33,137 bases of DNA, taken from positions 1-33,137 of the forward strand of contig NZ_WPCF01000018.1 in assembly GCF_009741975.1 (NCBI RefSeq). Direction: 5' to 3'. Of the stretch, positions 30,475-33,137 are shown piece after piece. Position 1 is the stretch's first letter, and each line of letters starts with the position of its first letter. This DNA comes from Halobacterium sp. CBA1126. GTDB taxonomy: Archaea; Halobacteriota; Halobacteria; Halobacteriales; Halobacteriaceae. The notes below the pieces were generated by a model. That model was not told the DNA's origin and searched no databases. It saw only the letters and a program-made list of their open reading frames with translations. The translations under genes and the position numbers were made by a program.

Positions 30475-30602
30475 CGGAACAACCACCCCTGGAGGCGGCA
30501 CCACCGACTCGGGCACTCGAGGCCGTCGACGTAGACCATCGCGCCGGCGACGCCAGTCGACCGGACGAGGTCGCGGCCGCAGCGCTCACAGGTCTCACTC
30601 AT
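30471..30602 (-). CDS. Small zinc-knuckle protein between TerS and TerL
   Basis: A 43-aa protein (MSETCERCGRDLVRSTGVAG start) with CERC near the N-terminus and ECPSRWC after about 20 residues, enough for one zinc site. It overlaps the TerS stop at its start and the TerL ATG at its end, so all three are translated together. An HNH or ring-like job in packaging is possible, but only the zinc site is visible. Confidence 0.7.
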   Translation of the reverse strand: MSETCERCGRDLVRSTGVAGAMVYVDGLECPSRWCRLQGWLFR

Positions 30603-31317
30603 CGCTGTCACCTGTGGGGCTGGTCGCCTCCCGGATCACTGCAGCCGCCTCCTCATCGAGCGACACCGACGTCTCCAGCTCGCCGTCGACGTCGAGGTTG
30701 ATGTCCGTACTGTAGACGCCCATGACGTCGGCCTTCGCCTGCATGTGCTGGCTCATCTCTCCTCGAGAAGCCTGGCGCTGCGAGAGCTCCGGGACGTCGC
30801 GCGCCATGCCGACCATCTCCGTCGTGTATACTGGCTCGTCGTCGATCGGGTTGCGCGCGGGATACTGGTCGCCCGGTTTGATGGCTCGCGTCCCGTCTGT
30901 GAACCGAATGTAGAGGTCGCGCTCGTTGGCGTGCTCGGGCCAGTCCTCATCGCCGGGGTCGATGACCTCCCAGGCCGGCACCTCGATTGGTTCCGAGTCC
31001 GCCGGGAGCCGCCGCATCTCCGGCTTCACACGACGCACCGGCTCGTCCTCGACGGCCAGCTCGTCGTGGTCCTCCCGCGCCTGCTGGTACAACCGCTCGA
31101 AACGCTCCGCGGCCTGCAGCCGGACGTCAGCGTGCTCGGCCTCGATCATCTCCAGGACCTCCTCCTCTGGGTCCTCGTTGAGGTAGTCCCTGATCGTCGA
31201 GACCGTGAGGTCCGCGATACCCTCGGCCTCGAAGCGGTCCCGGACCTCCTTGGGGGAGAGGTTGTCGAGATAGTGCCACTTCAACGCGAGGTTGACGCGG
31301 CGGTCGCGGTTGGACAT
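30595..31317 (-). CDS. terS: Terminase small subunit-like DNA-binding protein
   Basis: A 240-aa protein. Residues 1-50 form a HTH (VNLALKWHYLDNLSPKEVRD, then LTVSTIRDYLNEDP). A helical oligomerisation part follows (VLEMIEAEHADVRLQAAERF). The middle contains a beta-rich module (RDLYIRFTDGTRAIKPGDQY), and the end is an acidic tail with DINLDVDGELETSVSLDE. It probably recognises viral DNA and hands it to TerL. A TATA-like box 35-45 bp upstream marks it as the first gene of the late operon. Confidence 0.82.
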   Translation of the reverse strand: MSNRDRRVNLALKWHYLDNLSPKEVRDRFEAEGIADLTVSTIRDYLNEDPEEEVLEMIEAEHADVRLQAAERFERLYQQAREDHDELAVEDEPVRRVKPEMRRLPADSEPIEVPAWEVIDPGDEDWPEHANERDLYIRFTDGTRAIKPGDQYPARNPIDDEPVYTTEMVGMARDVPELSQRQASRGEMSQHMQAKADVMGVYSTDINLDVDGELETSVSLDEEAAAVIREATSPTGDSDE

Positions 31318-31350
31318 GGGGGTATGGGTGTCGCGTGGTGTCGCGACTGA

Positions 31351-31368
31351 AGTTATACTTTAAGTAGG
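31351..31368 (-). promoter_or_regulatory. Promoter of the late structural operon
   Basis: The minus strand reads CTACTTAAAGTATAACTT, an AT island in GC-rich DNA, about 35-50 bp before the TerS ATG at 31317. A repeat of TCGCG units (31330-31347) lies between it and the gene and may be an operator. It is the most likely start of late transcription. Confidence 0.65.
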
Positions 31369-31414
31369 GTGGCCGGTGGACGTCGACGTCCGAGGCGTCC
31401 GGGGTGGTTGTGTG

Positions 31415-31675
31415 TCAGTTCTCCGGAGAGGTGGCGTCGTCGACGGCGTCCTGAGCGGCCTCCGTCGCCTCACTCGCACGGCGCTGGAGATCATCCGCGT
31501 AAATCCAGACACCCGTCACGAGAACAGCGTACGCGACCCACCGCATGGTGGGGCCGCCCGCGATCACTGTCTCGACGGTTTTGGTGATGCCGAGCACCGG
31601 CAGGAGTGGACTCGAGGCGAGCTTCCGCGTGAGCGTGCGCACTCGCTGCTGTGGGAGTTTGGACGTACCGGGCAT
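31415..31675 (-). CDS. Small membrane protein
   Basis: An 86-aa protein. Residues 1-30 are basic, one or two hydrophobic segments follow (LLPVLGITKTVETVIAGG and MRWVAYAVLVTGVWIYADD), and the end is an acidic helix. It lies with two more membrane proteins upstream of the packaging genes. Holin or membrane-remodelling roles are possible, but no family is recognised. Confidence 0.68.
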   Translation of the reverse strand: MPGTSKLPQQRVRTLTRKLASSPLLPVLGITKTVETVIAGGPTMRWVAYAVLVTGVWIYADDLQRRASEATEAAQDAVDDATSPEN

Positions 31676-31678
31676 CGC

Positions 31679-32023
31679 TTACGAGAGCGGGATATGAGGG
31701 GTCGCCCATCCCACGAGCACGCCGAGCACCGAGCCGGTGACGACGCCGCCGAGCGCGTAGTGCGGTTCTTTCTTGATGTCCTGCCAGAGCCGGCGGCGTT
31801 GGCCGTTGGCCTCCTGGGCTTTGCCGTAGACCGCCGCGCCGTAGACCAGCGAGAGGAGTTGCTGCTGGCCGTGTGCGGTGGCGGCGAAGCCGGCGGCGAT
31901 GCCGAGGCCGGCGGCGTGCGTCTCACTCTTGTAGCTGAAGGCGCCGTCGCGGTCGGTGCTGGCTTCGGTAGGTTGGCCGGCGGACTTGAGGAACGCGACG
32001 ATGGCTTCGAGGAGGCTGGTCAT
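31679..32023 (-). CDS. Membrane protein with N-terminal amphipathic helix
   Basis: A 114-aa protein. After MTSLLEAIVAFLKSAGQPTE it has hydrophobic segments AAGLGIAAGFAATAHG, LLSLVYGAAVYG and GGVVTGSVLGVLVGWA, so two or three membrane passes. It starts in the overlap with the upstream gene (about four bases). Unknown function; in size and topology it resembles phage holins. Confidence 0.68.
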   Translation of the reverse strand: MTSLLEAIVAFLKSAGQPTEASTDRDGAFSYKSETHAAGLGIAAGFAATAHGQQQLLSLVYGAAVYGKAQEANGQRRRLWQDIKKEPHYALGGVVTGSVLGVLVGWATPHIPLS

Positions 32024-32298
32024 GGGTCGTCCTGGTTGGAGAAGGTGACTGTGATGAGGTTCGCCACCTCGATCTCGTGGACCTCCCCGATGAACACGAC
32101 GATGACGCTCACCCCGAAGACGGCAGCCTGCATCCAGGTGCCGTCGAAGGCTGTCATCGCGACGAACGTGGCCGCCATGAGGATGGCGTACACGAGACTC
32201 TTGATAGCTTTCCAGCGCTCGACAGGCATCCGTGTTTCACGCTCCAAGCGCTCGTTGTACTCGGCGAGTGTTTCGCGGCGATGTGGTAGAACCGACAT
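32020..32298 (-). CDS. Two-pass membrane protein
   Basis: A 92-aa protein starting MSVLPHRRETLAEYNERLER. It has a charged N-terminal helix, then two membrane segments (SLVYAILMAATFVAMTAF and AAVFGVSVIVVFIGEV), ending EVANLITVTFSNQDDP. An in-frame extension to 32472 has no haloarchaeal composition, so the ATG at 32298 is chosen. It is the first gene of the three-gene membrane block. Confidence 0.7.
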   Translation of the reverse strand: MSVLPHRRETLAEYNERLERETRMPVERWKAIKSLVYAILMAATFVAMTAFDGTWMQAAVFGVSVIVVFIGEVHEIEVANLITVTFSNQDDP

Positions 32299-32574
32299 GG
32301 TGCATCCGAAGACCTCGCTCGACCGTGACGCCGATGCCCACGTGATGGGGGCGAGGCAGAACAGCTGCGATGGTGGCGAGTGGGCGGGGTTGCACCGCGC
32401 CCCATGCGTGGACGCCGCGGTTGTCCCGCGGGGTGGTCCACGACGCAGACTCGGGGCCCAGTAGGATGCCACTCGACTAGCCCGTCGGACACCCGAGGGG
32501 CCGGTATGCGTGCGATACAGTCCCTCGCCTCCAGCCCCCGAGGGGGCTGTCCAAACCGGGTCATCGGGACTGAG
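32299..32574. other. Non-coding or poorly coding region with a strong hairpin
   Basis: 276 bases between the membrane block and the right-end genes. No frame has convincing viral protein composition. It holds a perfect CAGCCCCC-GA-GGGGGCTG inverted repeat (32532-32549). No good TATA box is seen. It may be a terminator, a packaging or replication site, or a leader. Confidence 0.4.
32532..32549. repeat. Eight-bp inverted repeat CAGCCCCC/GGGGGCTG
   Basis: Perfect 8-bp arms with only two bases between. As DNA it could form a cruciform or protein site; as RNA the two-base loop must open to a four-base or larger loop. It lies 26 bases downstream of the stop of the gene at 32575. Confidence 0.7.
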
Positions 32575-32763
32575 TTACACTGGTGCCGTGATGTCGGACT
32601 CCGGAACCCGCCACGTCCCCGCACCAGGCACCTCCACAATCAGGACGTCCTCGGGGCCAGGACCGTACCGGGCTTCGGTGCCCACAGTGCCGACGACCTG
32701 GCCGGGGACCTCGCGGCCGGCGATCTCCGCGGTGACGATCGTCTCCTCAGAGAACTCAGGCAT
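32575..32763 (-). CDS. Small beta-barrel-like hypothetical protein
   Basis: A 62-aa protein (MPEFSEETIVTAEIAGREVP start) with predicted beta strands (GQVVGTVGTEARYGPGPEDV, TWRVPESDIT), like an SH3-type fold. Its ATG overlaps the stop of the upstream gene (ATGCCTGA), which supports both. Unknown function. Confidence 0.65.
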   Translation of the reverse strand: MPEFSEETIVTAEIAGREVPGQVVGTVGTEARYGPGPEDVLIVEVPGAGTWRVPESDITAPV

Positions 32764-33135
32764 CACGATCACCAGCTTCAGCAGCGATGCCAACCGCGAC
32801 CGGGAAGTCATACCCAGGGTCGTGCTGGTACTGCGCGTACAGGACGTCGACGAGCGCGTCGAAATCCACGTGACTGGAGTGCTGGCCTTCCTCGCGGAGT
32901 GACTCGAGTGTCGCGTGGAGGTGTTCGACGACGCCTTTGATGTCCGCGCCCTGGATGATGTCGTCGCGGTCCGCGTGGTTCGTCTGCCCGCACGTACAGA
33001 CGAGGCCGATGCGCGTGGTCGTCGGGGACGGCCGTCGGGGCGTTCGACGCGGACCTCACCGCGGGTTGCGTGTTCGCTCCAGTGCTGGAAGCCGATGACC
33101 GACTCCGGGTCGATTGCCTTCCGGTAGACCGGCAC
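32756..33135 (-). pseudogene. Hypothetical protein broken by a one-base frameshift
   Basis: The first part (GTG at 33135) reads PVYRKAIDPESVIGFQHWSE and continues to VERPDG. Protein-like sequence then resumes in another frame as TTRIGLVCTCGQTNHADRDD and runs to a TGA at 32756-32758 that overlaps the next ATG. Adding one C in the CCCC run (plus strand GGGG near 33025-33029) joins both into about 126 aa with a CxC and helical C-terminal part. The gene may begin beyond the window. Sequencing error near the end or true decay are both possible. Confidence 0.6.
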
Positions 33136-33137
33136 TC

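Noticed and set aside
32380-32940. Plus-strand open frame of 186 codons at the right end
   Set aside because: It runs opposite the supported small gene at 32575-32763 and the frameshifted gene; composition is unlike the other viral proteins.

Overview
The window looks like most or all of the genome (or provirus) of a tailed virus of a halophilic archaeon. The evidence is the high GC content, very acidic proteins, many small zinc-binding proteins, archaeal TATA-type promoters close to start codons, Tat/lipobox lipoproteins, and a complete HK97-type head and non-contractile tail module. No sheath gene is visible, so a siphovirus-like particle is likely. No tRNA, rRNA or CRISPR array was found. 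No polymerase, primase, helicase, MCM, RPA or methyltransferase was recognised either, so replication probably depends on the host or on one of the unrecognised small proteins.

Layout: (1) 139-1419 (+) is a tyrosine integrase with a zinc-ribbon tail. (2) 1365-4806 (-) is a tightly overlapping early operon of nine small, mostly zinc-binding proteins, preceded by a strong 13-bp inverted repeat. (3) 4915-5358 holds two divergent ribbon-helix-helix paralogues around a shared operator region; the plus-strand copy carries a one-base frameshift. (4) 5367-8960 (-) is a second set of early small genes, including a SWIM protein and a PD-(D/E)XK-like protein. It contains two matching 44/43-bp inverted-repeat elements that bracket a two-gene segment. 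(5) 9148-10350 (+) is a divergent operon starting with a winged-helix regulator; its three junctions all reuse the same 12-base overlap. (6) 10401-31317 (-) is the late structural operon, read right to left: TerS, a small zinc protein, TerL, portal, protease/scaffold, major capsid, head-tail connectors, tail tube, frameshifted tail chaperones, tape measure, distal tail proteins, a glycine-rich/fibronectin fibre and a hub. Two lipoprotein genes with their own promoters sit in or beside it. (7) 31415-33135 (-) holds three small membrane proteins and two unknown genes, the last broken by a frameshift.

The most unusual features are these. A lipoprotein cassette at the 3' end of the hub gene is bounded by a 25-bp direct repeat that regenerates the gene end. 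A canonical -1 slippery heptamer joins the two tail-chaperone frames in an archaeal virus. An anticodon-less tRNA-like 'minihelix' lies between the portal and protease genes. A G7 tract splits the tail fibre into two frames. The paired inverted-repeat elements lie in the early region. Three separate one-base frameshifts (regulator, fibre, right-end gene) mean that assembly error, decay and real frameshifting must be told apart case by case.
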